Shown in pieces: positions 1 through 7,815 of a stretch of DNA of 64,000 nucleotides. Each line of letters opens with the position of its first letter. The first letter of the stretch is position 1. Source of the stretch: Pseudomonas abietaniphila (GTDB lineage Bacteria; Pseudomonadota; Gammaproteobacteria; Pseudomonadales; Pseudomonadaceae); the NCBI RefSeq assembly GCF_900100795.1, contig NZ_FNCO01000002.1:558001-622000 (forward strand), written 5' to 3'. The position numbers and the translations under genes were made by a program. The notes below the pieces were generated by a model. It had not been told where the DNA came from. It saw only the letters and a program-made list of their open reading frames with translations, and ran no database searches.

Positions 1-171
1 CTTTGGCTCTCCTTGATGAGCATCGACCTCGTCCAGGATGTTCTGGTGCACAAGCGCGACGATGCGCAAGGTGGCATTCATTCCTTGGGCCATTTGTGCC
101 GCACGCTCAAATGCCAACGTGCAGACCATTCGGGATGGGGCAATCAGAAGCAATCGTTTAGGTTGTGCCAC
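1..171 (-). CDS. Universal stress protein, N-terminal part (cut by window edge)
   Basis: The first 57 codons of a minus-strand gene that runs off the left edge. It opens with a GTG start preceded six bases upstream by a strong AGGAGG, and the protein begins VAQPKRLLLIAPSRM, the beta1 strand and loop of a UspA fold. The pattern RLLLIAPS...AFERAAQMAQGMNATLRIVAL closely parallels the start of the complete Usp at 4086-4994, so the two are probably paralogues. Usp proteins are cytoplasmic, often ATP-binding, and help cells survive stress and low oxygen. It is divergent from the OprI-like gene, with an Anr-type box between them. The domain call is firm; whether it is a single or tandem Usp cannot be seen. 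Confidence 0.82.
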   Translation of the reverse strand, partial: MAQPKRLLLIAPSRMVCTLAFERAAQMAQGMNATLRIVALVHQNILDEVDAHQGEPK

Positions 172-353
172 CGCACACCTCCTTGGCGTATCCGGCTCAG
201 TCCTCACCTGAAGGTTCGGATGAGCGGACAGCAGGACTGTCTATGAGGGGACGCATGCAGGCCTCCTGCTTCGTCCCGGCGTATTAGACACGCCGGACTG
301 CTCCGCTCGGCGAAATCACCCTGATACTGTCCACTTTCTGACAGACCGACGGA

Positions 354-367
354 TTGATTAAGATCAA
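354..367. promoter_or_regulatory. Anr/Dnr (FNR-type) binding site
   Basis: The sequence TTGATTAAGATCAA is a perfect match to the FNR/Anr consensus TTGAT-N4-ATCAA, an exact dyad. It sits between the divergent usp (start 171) and OprI-like (start 500) genes, about 183 bases from one and 133 from the other. Anr is the oxygen-sensing Fe-S activator of pseudomonads and Usp genes are classic members of its regulon. Which of the two genes is controlled cannot be told from position alone. Confidence 0.8.
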
Positions 368-499
368 CTGAGATGCACGCCCAAACACCTTAGTCGCAGA
401 GCGCTTCTGACTTTAATCAAACGGTTTTCCCGTGGTAGCGATACGGTTCGGTCACCCGGCAGCTTTTGCCGTTTCTATCGCCACCACGAGGAATACCCC

Positions 500-754
500 A
501 TGAAACGCCTATCCATGACTGCTTTCGTCGTCATTACCCTTGCCCTTACAGCCGGTTGCGGTCACCGACATGCTCAAGAAATGAACGCGCGCATGGAAGC
601 CGTTGAAGACACCGCAGCGACCGCTCGGCTTAGGGCAGATCAGGCCTACGACAAGGCAGAAATGGCGATGAGTGCGGCGACTCAGGCGCAGAGGACAGCT
701 GATGAAGCGAATGAACGGGCCATTCGCATGATGGAAAAGGCCACGCGTAAATAG
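500..754 (+). CDS. OprI-like small outer-membrane lipoprotein
   Basis: An 84-residue lipoprotein resembling OprI, the Pseudomonas counterpart of Braun's lipoprotein. A short hydrophobic signal ends at LTAGC, so Cys20 is the probable lipidation site. The mature part is one alpha-helical coiled coil rich in Ala and Glu ([19 protein letters not shown] at the end) with heptad spacing, and it ends in Arg-Lys as Lpp-type proteins do for attachment to peptidoglycan. As I recall OprI, the C-terminal half is almost the same while the signal and early mature region differ, so I read this as a paralogue rather than oprI itself. A hairpin terminator follows directly, so it is probably monocistronic. The Anr-type box upstream suggests low-oxygen expression. 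Confidence 0.85.
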   Translation: MKRLSMTAFVVITLALTAGCGHRHAQEMNARMEAVEDTAATARLRADQAYDKAEMAMSAATQAQRTADEANERAIRMMEKATRK

Positions 755-765
755 CGTGTGGATGA

Positions 766-788
766 GCCGCCAGTTCGGGTTTGGCGGC
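766..788 (+). terminator. Hairpin terminator after the OprI-like gene
   Basis: Inverted arms GCCGCCA (766-772) and TGGCGGC (782-788) with a nine-base loop lie 12 bases past the lipoprotein stop. The T-tract is poor, so termination is probable but not certain. Confidence 0.55.
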
Positions 789-887
789 GGCTTATGATCC
801 GGAATCGGATGAATCAGAGGTACAACCGCTGGCGTTAGGTGCGGCCGTGTGTCAGCGCAAAGCCCCCTCAGCACTCAGCACTCAGCT

Positions 888-1307
888 TCATCGGCTGCGC
901 CGAGCCTCTGGAACCGTGAATAACAGCATGCCTGCCACCATGGCCAGCATGAACACAATAACTTGCCAGTGCCCTGTCAACAGGATTGCTACGGCGGGTC
1001 CGGGGCAAATACCTGCTATTCCCCAGCCGATACCAAACAACACGCTGCCGCCGATCAGGCGCCGGTCCAGCGAATGTTTCATCGGTAACTGCATGGGGTT
1101 TCCCAAGATCGATCTCGACTGTCGGCGAGCCCAGGCCATGGGGCCAATGGCCACAGCAATTGCCCCTACCATGACCAGTGCCAGAGAAGGATCCCAAGCG
1201 CCGGATACATCAAGGAATGCCAGCACCTTTTGAGGGTTAGCCATGCCCGCCAGGAGCAGACCCAAACCAAACAGAATGCCGGCGAGCAATGCGGTCAATT
1301 TATTCAT
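888..1307 (-). CDS. YeeE/YedE family permease, second half protein
   Basis: A 139-residue membrane protein of the YeeE/YedE (DUF395, sulfur transport) family. An in-frame extension upstream exists, but the ATG at 1307 (MNKLTALLAGILFGLGLLLAGM) fits the family start and lies two bases after the stop of the preceding gene. Four hydrophobic segments are visible, with the family motifs GLLLAGMANPQKVLAFLD and GWGIAGICPGPA, which includes the conserved Cys of the family. With its neighbour it forms the two half-size units that together correspond to one full-length permease, as in PmpA/PmpB pairs. The family is linked to uptake of thiosulfate or other sulfur species; the substrate here is unknown. 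Confidence 0.8.
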   Translation of the reverse strand: MNKLTALLAGILFGLGLLLAGMANPQKVLAFLDVSGAWDPSLALVMVGAIAVAIGPMAWARRQSRSILGNPMQLPMKHSLDRRLIGGSVLFGIGWGIAGICPGPAVAILLTGHWQVIVFMLAMVAGMLLFTVPEARRSR

Positions 1308-1309
1308 GT

Positions 1310-1744
1310 TCAGCTTCCCCAAAAGTGACGTGAGACAAACACCGTGGCGACACCGCTGAACATGAAACACGCCGTCGCCACGATTGAACGAGGCGAGGCC
1401 CTGGCGATTCCACAGACGCCATGGCCGCTTGTGCAGCCAGCGCCATAGCGTGTGCCGACGCCAACCGCCAACCCGGCGACTATTAACCCGGGCCAGCCGC
1501 CGGAAAATTCAAGGGTCGGAAGCGAGCTGAACAGGCTCCAGAGCAGTGGCGCCACTAGCAACCCTGTCAGAAAGAGCACATTCTCGATTGCCCCGGTGCG
1601 GCGTCGTTGCAAAAGGCTGCCGATCAACCCGCTGATGCCAGCAATACGACCGTTGGCGACGATGAACAGACTGGCCGCCAGGCCAATCAACATGCCACCG
1701 ATAAGGGATGACCAAGGTGTGAAATTGGGCCAGTCGATCGTCAT
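1310..1744 (-). CDS. YeeE/YedE family permease, first half protein
   Basis: A 144-residue membrane protein, partner of the gene that follows two bases downstream. It starts [26 protein letters not shown] and has about four TM segments. The family signature is clear near the C-terminus: [24 protein letters not shown], with two cysteines, one being the GCTSGHG Cys that is essential for sulfur-compound transport in characterised members. It follows the 75-residue gene at 1766-1993 after 21 bases and so belongs to the alcohol dehydrogenase operon. The pair is usually tied to sulfide or thiosulfate metabolism; coupling to an alcohol dehydrogenase is less usual. Confidence 0.82.
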   Translation of the reverse strand: MTIDWPNFTPWSSLIGGMLIGLAASLFIVANGRIAGISGLIGSLLQRRRTGAIENVLFLTGLLVAPLLWSLFSSLPTLEFSGGWPGLIVAGLAVGVGTRYGAGCTSGHGVCGIARASPRSIVATACFMFSGVATVFVSRHFWGS

Positions 1745-1765
1745 GGGTTTCTCACTTGCGGTGAA

Positions 1766-1993
1766 TTAAAGGTCCAGATCATGCACCAGGCGATCGTAAT
1801 CCGTGCCCAGGTTGACGGAGGTGAAACCCGATCGTTTATACCAACGATGAACCGGATAATCAGTGCAAAGGTCTGTCGAGGTCATGGTGCCGAATCCGGG
1901 TGCCATTCGCTGCCAGGCATCAGCAACGGCCACCGAGCAATCACCTGCGCGTGAGTCGGCAATCAGTGTCGCAGTGTACTCGTTGGCGAACAT
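1766..1993 (-). CDS. Small conserved-looking hypothetical protein
   Basis: A 75-residue soluble protein that I do not recognise. The frame stays open further upstream, but the ATG at 1993 (MFANEYTATLIADSRAG) has a GGGAGA ribosome site and avoids overlap with the dehydrogenase gene. The sequence has two cysteines and aromatic motifs (HRWYKRSGF, NLGTDYDRLVHDLDL) but no TM segment or signal. It sits 61 bases after the alcohol dehydrogenase and 21 bases before the permease pair, all on the same strand, so co-transcription is likely. Codon use fits the neighbours. Function unknown. Confidence 0.6.
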   Translation of the reverse strand: MFANEYTATLIADSRAGDCSVAVADAWQRMAPGFGTMTSTDLCTDYPVHRWYKRSGFTSVNLGTDYDRLVHDLDL

Positions 1994-2054
1994 AGGTCTC
2001 TCCCGGCGTGATGAGGCCACGTCCCAGCGGGGGGGGGCCGACGCCTGAGTGCGT

Positions 2055-3038
2055 TCAGGGGATGAGCACCGCTGCGCCCTGAAACACACCTGAACGCAGA
2101 TCGTCCAATGCCTGGTTGGCTTCGTGCAGCGGATAGCTGTGCGTGTGAGTGACGATCCTTATGTCCCTGACCCGCTCGAAAAACTCGATGCCGTCCTGAC
2201 GGGTCAAATTGGCCACCGACAACAGAGAGCGCTCTTCCCACAACCAGCGATACGGAAAACGCGGAATATCGCTCATGTGGATACCGGCGCACACCACTCT
2301 TGCGCCCTTGCAAACGGCGTGCAGTGCCAGCGGAACCAGCGCGCCGACCGGTGCAAATATGATGGCGGCGTCCAGCGGTTCCGGAGCAAGCTCGTCAGAA
2401 CCGCCCGCCCACACCGCGCCTAGAGACTTTGCAAACGCACGCGCTTCGTGGTCACCGGGCCGAGTGAACGCAAAGACCTCCCGACGCTGTGTAATGGCAA
2501 CCTGAGTGATGATGTGAGCCGCCGCACCGAAACCATACAAACCCAGCCGTTTCCCAGGGCCGGCCATGGACAATGCCCGCCAGCCGATCAAACCGGCGCA
2601 TAACAGCGGCGCGACTGACTCGTCAGTGCCTCGTTCATCCAGAGCGAAAACAAAACCCGCGTCGGCCACGGTCGCAGTGGCAAAACCGCCATCAAGGGTG
2701 TAACCGGTAAAACCCGGCGAATCGCAGAGGTTTTCTCGATGGGAGCGGCAGTAGCTGCACCCCCCACACGTGTGGCCCAGCCAGGGCACACCGACCCTGT
2801 CGCCTGGTTGGAAGCCCTTTACACCGGCACCGATTGCCGAGACACGCCCGACGATTTCATGGCCAGGAATCAAAGGAAGATGCGGATGAGGCAATTCCCC
2901 GTCGACAACATGAAGATCAGTGCGACAGACGCCGCAGGCTCCCACATCGATCAGTACCTGTCCCCTCCCGGGCGTGCGGTCCGGTAACTGGCAATGCACC
3001 AATGGCTCGCCAATACGGTGTAAGACCATCGCGTACAT
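2055..3038 (-). CDS. Zinc-dependent alcohol dehydrogenase
   Basis: A 327-residue medium-chain dehydrogenase that should oxidise alcohols, or reduce aldehydes, with NAD(H). The catalytic zinc ligands are Cys38, His60 and Glu61 (GHEIVG), the structural zinc cysteines are 91, 94, 97 and 105 (CGGCSYCRSHRENLC), and the Rossmann glycines lie in GLYGFGAAAH. The length is slightly short for the family but both domains are complete. The start is set by GGAGG five bases before the ATG. It leads a probable operon with the 75-residue protein and the YeeE/YedE pair. The upstream region is shared with the divergent BON gene and has degenerate Anr-like sites, so a fermentative or low-oxygen role is plausible. 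The alcohol substrate cannot be predicted. Confidence 0.88.
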   Translation of the reverse strand: MYAMVLHRIGEPLVHCQLPDRTPGRGQVLIDVGACGVCRTDLHVVDGELPHPHLPLIPGHEIVGRVSAIGAGVKGFQPGDRVGVPWLGHTCGGCSYCRSHRENLCDSPGFTGYTLDGGFATATVADAGFVFALDERGTDESVAPLLCAGLIGWRALSMAGPGKRLGLYGFGAAAHIITQVAITQRREVFAFTRPGDHEARAFAKSLGAVWAGGSDELAPEPLDAAIIFAPVGALVPLALHAVCKGARVVCAGIHMSDIPRFPYRWLWEERSLLSVANLTRQDGIEFFERVRDIRIVTHTHSYPLHEANQALDDLRSGVFQGAAVLIP

Positions 3039-3196
3039 GCTACCTCCGACCTTGAGCGATGCCTGGCGGTGAGTGCCTCGTCGGGCGTTTGTTGTTGTCG
3101 GCTCCTTCGGCGTGAACCAGCCCCCGCCCCTAATGCGTGGCGCATCGAAACGGAACCGGGCAACCCCAAGACTGAGGCTGTGGGCATCGATCGTTA

Positions 3197-3300
3197 TTGA
3201 CGAAAGTCAGAAAACCTCGCTGCCGGTACTGGCCTGTCTGGACACCCCAGGCAAACACCACGTGAGGTTAGATGCCTCGCGAAATCCTGATAAAGCTCAA
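3197..3300. promoter_or_regulatory. Divergent control region with degenerate Anr-like sites
   Basis: The 348-base gap between the dehydrogenase and BON genes (3039-3386) holds no gene. Two sites resemble TTGAT-N4-ATCAA: TTGACGAAAGTCAG at 3197-3210 and CTGATAAAGCTCAA at 3287-3300, each with two or three mismatches. Site strength is a guess; the context (usp, adh and BON genes nearby and a perfect box at 354-367) is what makes them worth noting. Confidence 0.35.
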
Positions 3301-3386
3301 CGTTTTTTTCTTCTGTACGCGTTCAATGGACGGTGTTCATTGGCATGGCCCGTCCCGGGGTCATTCACGTATCTAGGGGAGCGAAC

Positions 3387-4034
3387 ATGAACGACTTGAT
3401 GCTGCGCAGAACCATTCTTGACGAACTTGAATTTCAACCCCACATCGACGCTGCCGCCATAGGTGTAGCCATCGAGAATGGCGTGGTCTGCCTGACCGGC
3501 CATGTGAAAACCTACGCAGAAAAGATCGCGGCCGAGCGGGCGGTCAAAAGCGTCAAGGGGGTAAAGGCCGTTGCCGAGGAGATTAAGGTCAGGCTTCCTT
3601 CAGAACTTGATGTCGGGGACGAATCCATCGCCTCGCGGTGCATGGATGTGATTCGGTGGAACAGCTCCATCCCGCAAGACCGCATGCAAATCAAGGTGCA
3701 GCAGGGTTGGGTGACCCTGGAAGGTGAAGTGGACTGGCAATATCAGAAAGAAGCGGCTCAAAGCGCGGTCCGAAAGCTGGCGGGTGTGGCCGGCATCAAC
3801 AACCTGCTGGTGGTTCGGCCCAAGTCCGATCCGGATGACATCAAGGCGCGTATCGAAGCGGCCATCGCGCGAAATGCCGAGCTCGATGCCAGCAAGATCC
3901 GCGTGACCGTTGAGGGCAAGACAGTCAAGCTCGAAGGCCACGTCGATCTGTGGATGCAGAGGAAGGCCCTTGAGACAGCAGCCTGGGCGGTGCCCGGTGT
4001 ATGCCATGTCGAAAACTACATTCTGATCGCCTGA
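3387..4034 (+). CDS. Triple BON-domain protein
   Basis: A 215-residue protein made of three successive BON domains, roughly residues 5-72, 78-146 and 150-215, each with the pattern V-x-v-x-x-G-x-V-x-L-x-G-x-v followed by A...A...V.GV. No signal peptide is visible, so it is probably cytoplasmic, unlike the envelope BON protein OsmY. The start at 3387 has AGGGGA upstream; the open frame before it lacks one. BON domains are thought to bind phospholipids or other ligands. Such multi-BON proteins often occur beside Usp genes, as here. It ends just before a strong bidirectional hairpin that separates it from the convergent usp gene. Confidence 0.82.
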   Translation: MNDLMLRRTILDELEFQPHIDAAAIGVAIENGVVCLTGHVKTYAEKIAAERAVKSVKGVKAVAEEIKVRLPSELDVGDESIASRCMDVIRWNSSIPQDRMQIKVQQGWVTLEGEVDWQYQKEAAQSAVRKLAGVAGINNLLVVRPKSDPDDIKARIEAAIARNAELDASKIRVTVEGKTVKLEGHVDLWMQRKALETAAWAVPGVCHVENYILIA

Positions 4035-4040
4035 CCTGTC

Positions 4041-4076
4041 GGCCCGGACAACAAATGTGCATGCGTTGTCCGGGCC
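4041..4076. terminator. Bidirectional hairpin between convergent genes
   Basis: Perfect 12-bp arms GGCCCGGACAAC (4041-4052) and GTTGTCCGGGCC (4065-4076) with a 12-base loop fill the short gap between the BON gene and the convergent usp gene. There is no long T-run, but position and stem strength argue for a terminator. Confidence 0.6.
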
Positions 4077-4085
4077 TTGGGCTCG

Positions 4086-4994
4086 TCAGAGCTGTGATCC
4101 GGGATGGATGGTCAGTAAGCTGCTGGGGAGATGATGAGCCAGTTGCTCGGTGGTACTGCCTATCAGTTTGTTGACGATGTCGCGGTGCACCGTACCCAGC
4201 ACCACGACGTCAATGCCAGCACTTAGCATGAACGTCTCGATGACTTTGGCTGGATTCCCCATCATCAGATGCCGGCGGTCATCGGGAACGCCGTAGCGGT
4301 CAGCCAGCTTCGCAAAACCTGAGCGCTCGTGCCTGTAGAGCTCGTCTATCACGGATGGCTGATAGCCAAACCCGCCGTCCAGCGCATACACGTACGACAA
4401 ATCATAGGCGTACAGCAGATGCAGTTCGGCATTGCACTGCTCTGCCAGCGTTTGAGCTTCTGCGATGATCCGGTCATTCAAACGTTCGGCCTGATCGTCA
4501 ACGCGGAAAGGATCGACAGCTGCGAGAATTTTGCGTGGAATACCGTGCTGAACCTTGGCAACCAGGTGCAAGGGGGCCGGGCAGCTGTGCAGCAACCTCA
4601 TGTCCAGCGAGGTGAACAACGCCCTGCTCAGCCAGGACTCGTGCAGCAGGTCCTTGATGACCATTACTGGGTCAATGCCGTGGATATGATCCAGAATGTC
4701 TTCGAACGGGTGCTTCGTCCACGCCACCTCAGTGGTCACATGGACGCCCATGTGACGGATCCCGGCGGCCTGCCCATCAAGCCACTCACGATGGCGGAAC
4801 ACATAACCCTCGCGCATTTCTTCAATCGCCGTCTCATTGACGAGGCCTGCGTTGGCGATACCTTCAACGTAATCGAAGGCAACGATATGCAGCGCTGCAG
4901 ACTTGGCCTTGGCCAGGGCGGCCGCGCGATCAAACGCTGGCGTGCGGTTCATGAGGGGTGAAGCAATCAGTAGTATTCGCTCGATTTCGGCCAT
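4086..4994 (-). CDS. Tandem-domain universal stress protein (UspE-like)
   Basis: A 302-residue cytoplasmic protein with two Usp domains in tandem (about 1-150 and 155-302), the UspE arrangement. The ATG at 4994 has GGAGG seven bases upstream. The C-terminal domain keeps the Usp loop VLGTVHRDIVNKLIGST, in which the second glycine of the ATP-binding pattern G-2x-G-9x-G-S is replaced by His, so nucleotide binding may be altered. The N-terminal domain starts IERILLIASPLMNRTPAFDRAA, close to the partial Usp at the left edge. Tandem Usps of Pseudomonas are typically needed for survival in anaerobic or stationary phase. Confidence 0.88.
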   Translation of the reverse strand: MAEIERILLIASPLMNRTPAFDRAAALAKAKSAALHIVAFDYVEGIANAGLVNETAIEEMREGYVFRHREWLDGQAAGIRHMGVHVTTEVAWTKHPFEDILDHIHGIDPVMVIKDLLHESWLSRALFTSLDMRLLHSCPAPLHLVAKVQHGIPRKILAAVDPFRVDDQAERLNDRIIAEAQTLAEQCNAELHLLYAYDLSYVYALDGGFGYQPSVIDELYRHERSGFAKLADRYGVPDDRRHLMMGNPAKVIETFMLSAGIDVVVLGTVHRDIVNKLIGSTTEQLAHHLPSSLLTIHPGSQL

Positions 4995-5379
4995 TTCACA
5001 CCTCCACAGGTTCAACGGGTCCGCAGCGTCTCAGCGACGGCGGATGTCGAGGTCAGTGTGGGTCTGGCACAGGTTGGCGCGCTTGACGTATGTCAGAAGA
5101 CGCCTGTACCCAGTGCAGTGGCGTGTCCTCAAATTGCTCGGCCACAAACCGTAGCCGATCACGTACTGGGCATTGTTGCTTTCCCGGCGATAAAGTCGGC
5201 GGCAGCGCCCAACCTCTCCGCCCGGGGAATCAGGCTCGGACCTGTTTGACGAGGAGCTGTGTAATTTTTTCTAGGCGCCGCCGATCGGTGGTGGCAATAT
5301 ACTGGCGCCAGAAGAAGGATCAGAAGGCCGTTAGAGCTCTCGGTCTGCCCATTGCCCTAACCTGCTCTGTGAGTTAACC
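4995..5379. other. Gene-free interval
   Basis: No convincing ORF, RNA gene or repeat. A TATACT -10-like hexamer at 5298-5303 lies 76 bases before the next gene without a recognisable -35 element; imperfect arms GGCGCC flank it. Confidence 0.4.
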
Positions 5380-5715
5380 ATGATTGCGTTTCTTGCCCCG
5401 GTACCGCCTGAGGTCGCCGCGGGGCTTTCTACTTTGACGTTCCTGACAGGCTGGATATTCGCTCGCTTCAAGACCAAACCGCTTCGTGCTTTTTGGGTCG
5501 GGACCGAAGATGTCTACGCCGCACGCTCCGAATCACATGCGCTCAAGCTCGCCACAGATGACGGCGCGAAGTTTTTAACGCTTGACGACATTGATGAGGT
5601 TTGCGGGCTACCGCTTTACTATCCGATGCCTGACGAAGCCGAGACTGGGCAAACGCTTGCCCAGTTGCTGCGAAAAACCCGAACGCCAGGCTGGATTGCA
5701 ACCGCACGCGGCTGA
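5380..5715 (+). CDS. Hypothetical membrane-anchored small protein
   Basis: A 111-residue protein of unknown function. Residues 8-29 are hydrophobic (AAGLSTLTFLTGWIFARF), probably one N-terminal TM anchor, followed by a charged soluble part with a single Cys in LDDIDEVCGLPLYY. The ribosome site before the ATG is weak, and GC is slightly below that of the neighbours. It stands alone between an intergenic region and the convergent SDR gene. The hydrophobic/soluble layout and codon use favour a real gene, but I do not recognise the family. Confidence 0.55.
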   Translation: MIAFLAPVPPEVAAGLSTLTFLTGWIFARFKTKPLRAFWVGTEDVYAARSESHALKLATDDGAKFLTLDDIDEVCGLPLYYPMPDEAETGQTLAQLLRKTRTPGWIATARG

Positions 5716-5777
5716 TCGCTAGCGCTACCGGCACGCGAAGCATCCGTTGTCGGTCGCGAAGACAATGGCTTGGCCTT

Positions 5778-6743
5778 TCAGACGCTCATCCCCGTCCACT
5801 GCTCCGACAGACGCCAAAGCCGTTCAGCGTATTCCGGGTCGACCGCCCACTGCGCCACGCCTTTACGCCCGATTTCCGAGCGGTTGAGCGTGGCGATATT
5901 GCAGTCTTCGCAATAGACACCGCCTTGGCCTTCCAGCGCGGGACTGGTCGCACACCACAAACCGGTCGATGCACCTTGCTCCAGCGTCTTGAGACCGAGC
6001 TCGGGCGCGATTTTCTGCTCCCCGTTTTCGTCGAACACGTCAAACGCGGCAATCTCGGCGCTGCTCAGATGGCGGCCGAGGTCCGTCAGGATCTGGCCGG
6101 GATGCAGCGAAAACGCACGAACACCCTGCTCGCGTCCTCGGCGGTCGAGTGCCACGGCGAACAGGGCGTTGGCGGTTTTCGACTGACCATAGGCTGTCCA
6201 TTTGTCATACGTGCGACGGATGAAATCGATGTCGTCGAAGTCCACTCCCGCGATCTGGTGACCCCGCGACGACACGGCAATCACGCGCGCGTTACCCGAA
6301 GCCCGCAACGCGGGCCACAGTCCACACGTGAGTCGGTAGTGCCCGAGGTGATTGGTGGCAAACTGGCTTTCGTGCCCGGCAGCGTCGCGCAATAGCGGCG
6401 ACGCCATGACGCCCGCGCAATTGATCAACAGTGAGACCGGATGCCCACGCCCGACCACGTCTGCGCAGAACGCCTGAACAAAGTCGGGACTGGCCAGGTC
6501 CATCGGTTGGACCGTGACGTTCCTGACACCGGCCAAGGCAACGCGGGCGCGCTCCATATCCCGGGCCGGCACAATCACCTGCGCGCCTGCGTCGGCCAGA
6601 CATTTTGACGTGACCAGGCCCAGACCGGAGTAACCGCCTGTGACAACGGCGAACTGTCCTGACAGGTCCACGCCCGCCATCACCTCGGCGGCGGTGCTGG
6701 CCGCATCGAACGGTGAAGAAATCGGCTGCTGAAGCGTTGTCAT
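5778..6743 (-). CDS. Short-chain dehydrogenase/reductase
   Basis: A 321-residue SDR oxidoreductase of the retinol-dehydrogenase/WW-oxidoreductase-like type. The NAD(P)-binding motif TGGYSGLG is near residue 35, the NCAG structural motif is INCAGVM, the catalytic Ser is in VIAVSSRG and the Tyr-Lys pair is YGQSK. The N-terminal 25 residues are an extension common in this subgroup. The substrate is unknown. It is divergent from an AraC regulator that probably controls it; the two starts are about 85 bases apart if the regulator begins at 6829. Confidence 0.88.
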   Translation of the reverse strand: MTTLQQPISSPFDAASTAAEVMAGVDLSGQFAVVTGGYSGLGLVTSKCLADAGAQVIVPARDMERARVALAGVRNVTVQPMDLASPDFVQAFCADVVGRGHPVSLLINCAGVMASPLLRDAAGHESQFATNHLGHYRLTCGLWPALRASGNARVIAVSSRGHQIAGVDFDDIDFIRRTYDKWTAYGQSKTANALFAVALDRRGREQGVRAFSLHPGQILTDLGRHLSSAEIAAFDVFDENGEQKIAPELGLKTLEQGASTGLWCATSPALEGQGGVYCEDCNIATLNRSEIGRKGVAQWAVDPEYAERLWRLSEQWTGMSV

Positions 6744-6828
6744 GAAAAGGTCCTCGCTGAGTAGTAGAGCGGATGATTCTTCGCTAAGGTGTCCGGACGA
6801 ACCAGCTCAAATAATCCGGATTTTTGTC

Positions 6829-7749
6829 GTGATCATCCAGAACCCCTCCTCTGATCCTCTTTCTGACGTACTGGCCCTGGCTGGACTCAAGGCCGCTTGC
6901 TCGGTGCGTCTTCGAGCCGGGGGCCAGTGGGCTTTGCGCTTCCAGCCCATCGAATTGAAATTCAACGTGGTACTACGGGGGGAATGTTGGCTGTGCATGG
7001 ACGGTCTGCCGCCGCGTCATCTCTGCGCAGGCGACTGTTTCGTGGTTTCGCGCACCCCGTTCGTTCTCGCCAGCGCACCGCAAATACCTGCGGTAAACGC
7101 ATCGGAAGTCTTTGCGCTGTCAGGCTCATCGGCTGCGTACGGAGTGGGTGATGACGTGGAACTGCTCGGCGGCAGCGTCTCGCTGATCAGCCCGGGGGCA
7201 GCGGACCTGCTTGACCTGTTACCACCCGCCATCGTGATTCACGCCGGGTCAGGCGGCGCGTCATCATTTGCCTGGCTGCTGGATGAACTGGACCGGGAAT
7301 GGCAATCGACGCAGGCAGGCGCATACGCGATGTGCAATGACTTGCTTCGGCTGATCTTCGTTCACGCGCTGCGCCACCACATCACCACTGCCGACATCGC
7401 CGATCTGGCCTGGCTGGGAGGGTTGCGAGACCCAGACATCGCCAGTGTCATGCGTGCCGTTCACGGCGCGCCGGAAAAACCCTGGAGACTGGCAGACATG
7501 GCCGAGATCGCCAGCATGTCGCGATCAAGCTTTGCGGCGCTGTTCAAAGCTCGCGTGGGACAGTCGCCGGTCGAATACGCCACGTGCTGGCGAATGAAGG
7601 TGGCTGCGTCCCGGTTATCGCGCGGCGACACCAGCGTTGCGGCCGTTGCAGCGTCGTTGGGCTATCTGTCCGATGCCGCCTTTGGGGTCGCCTTTCGAAG
7701 GGTTCACGGGGTGTCCCCAGGGCAATATCGCCGTGCGTTTCAGCCATGA
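6829..7749 (+). CDS. AraC-family regulator with cupin-6 sensor domain
   Basis: A 306-residue transcription factor. Residues 1-180 look like the AraC_binding_2/cupin_6 domain (family start DPLSDVLALAGLKA), and the last 100 carry two HTH motifs (LADMAEIASMSRSSFAALFK and SVAAVAASLGYLSDAAFGVAFRR) ending in SPGQYRRAF. I chose the GTG at 6829 because the in-frame ATG at 6742 overlaps the start codon of the divergent SDR gene and would leave no promoter. Family members of this kind usually activate the adjacent oxidoreductase gene. The ribosome site is weak for either start. Confidence 0.82.
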   Translation: MIIQNPSSDPLSDVLALAGLKAACSVRLRAGGQWALRFQPIELKFNVVLRGECWLCMDGLPPRHLCAGDCFVVSRTPFVLASAPQIPAVNASEVFALSGSSAAYGVGDDVELLGGSVSLISPGAADLLDLLPPAIVIHAGSGGASSFAWLLDELDREWQSTQAGAYAMCNDLLRLIFVHALRHHITTADIADLAWLGGLRDPDIASVMRAVHGAPEKPWRLADMAEIASMSRSSFAALFKARVGQSPVEYATCWRMKVAASRLSRGDTSVAAVAASLGYLSDAAFGVAFRRVHGVSPGQYRRAFQP

Positions 7750-7815
7750 CCTGTGGCGTCTTTCACTTGCTGTGAGCGAGCGTGGTGAAGCGCCGAACAT
7801 ACACGGCTGGCAGGC

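Noticed and set aside
13..246. A plus-strand 77-codon open frame at the left edge
   Set aside because: It overlaps the minus-strand usp start with its strong ribosome site and shows no protein features.
6742..6828. An earlier ATG start for the AraC regulator
   Set aside because: It overlaps the start codon of the divergent SDR gene, adds residues unlike the family and leaves no promoter.
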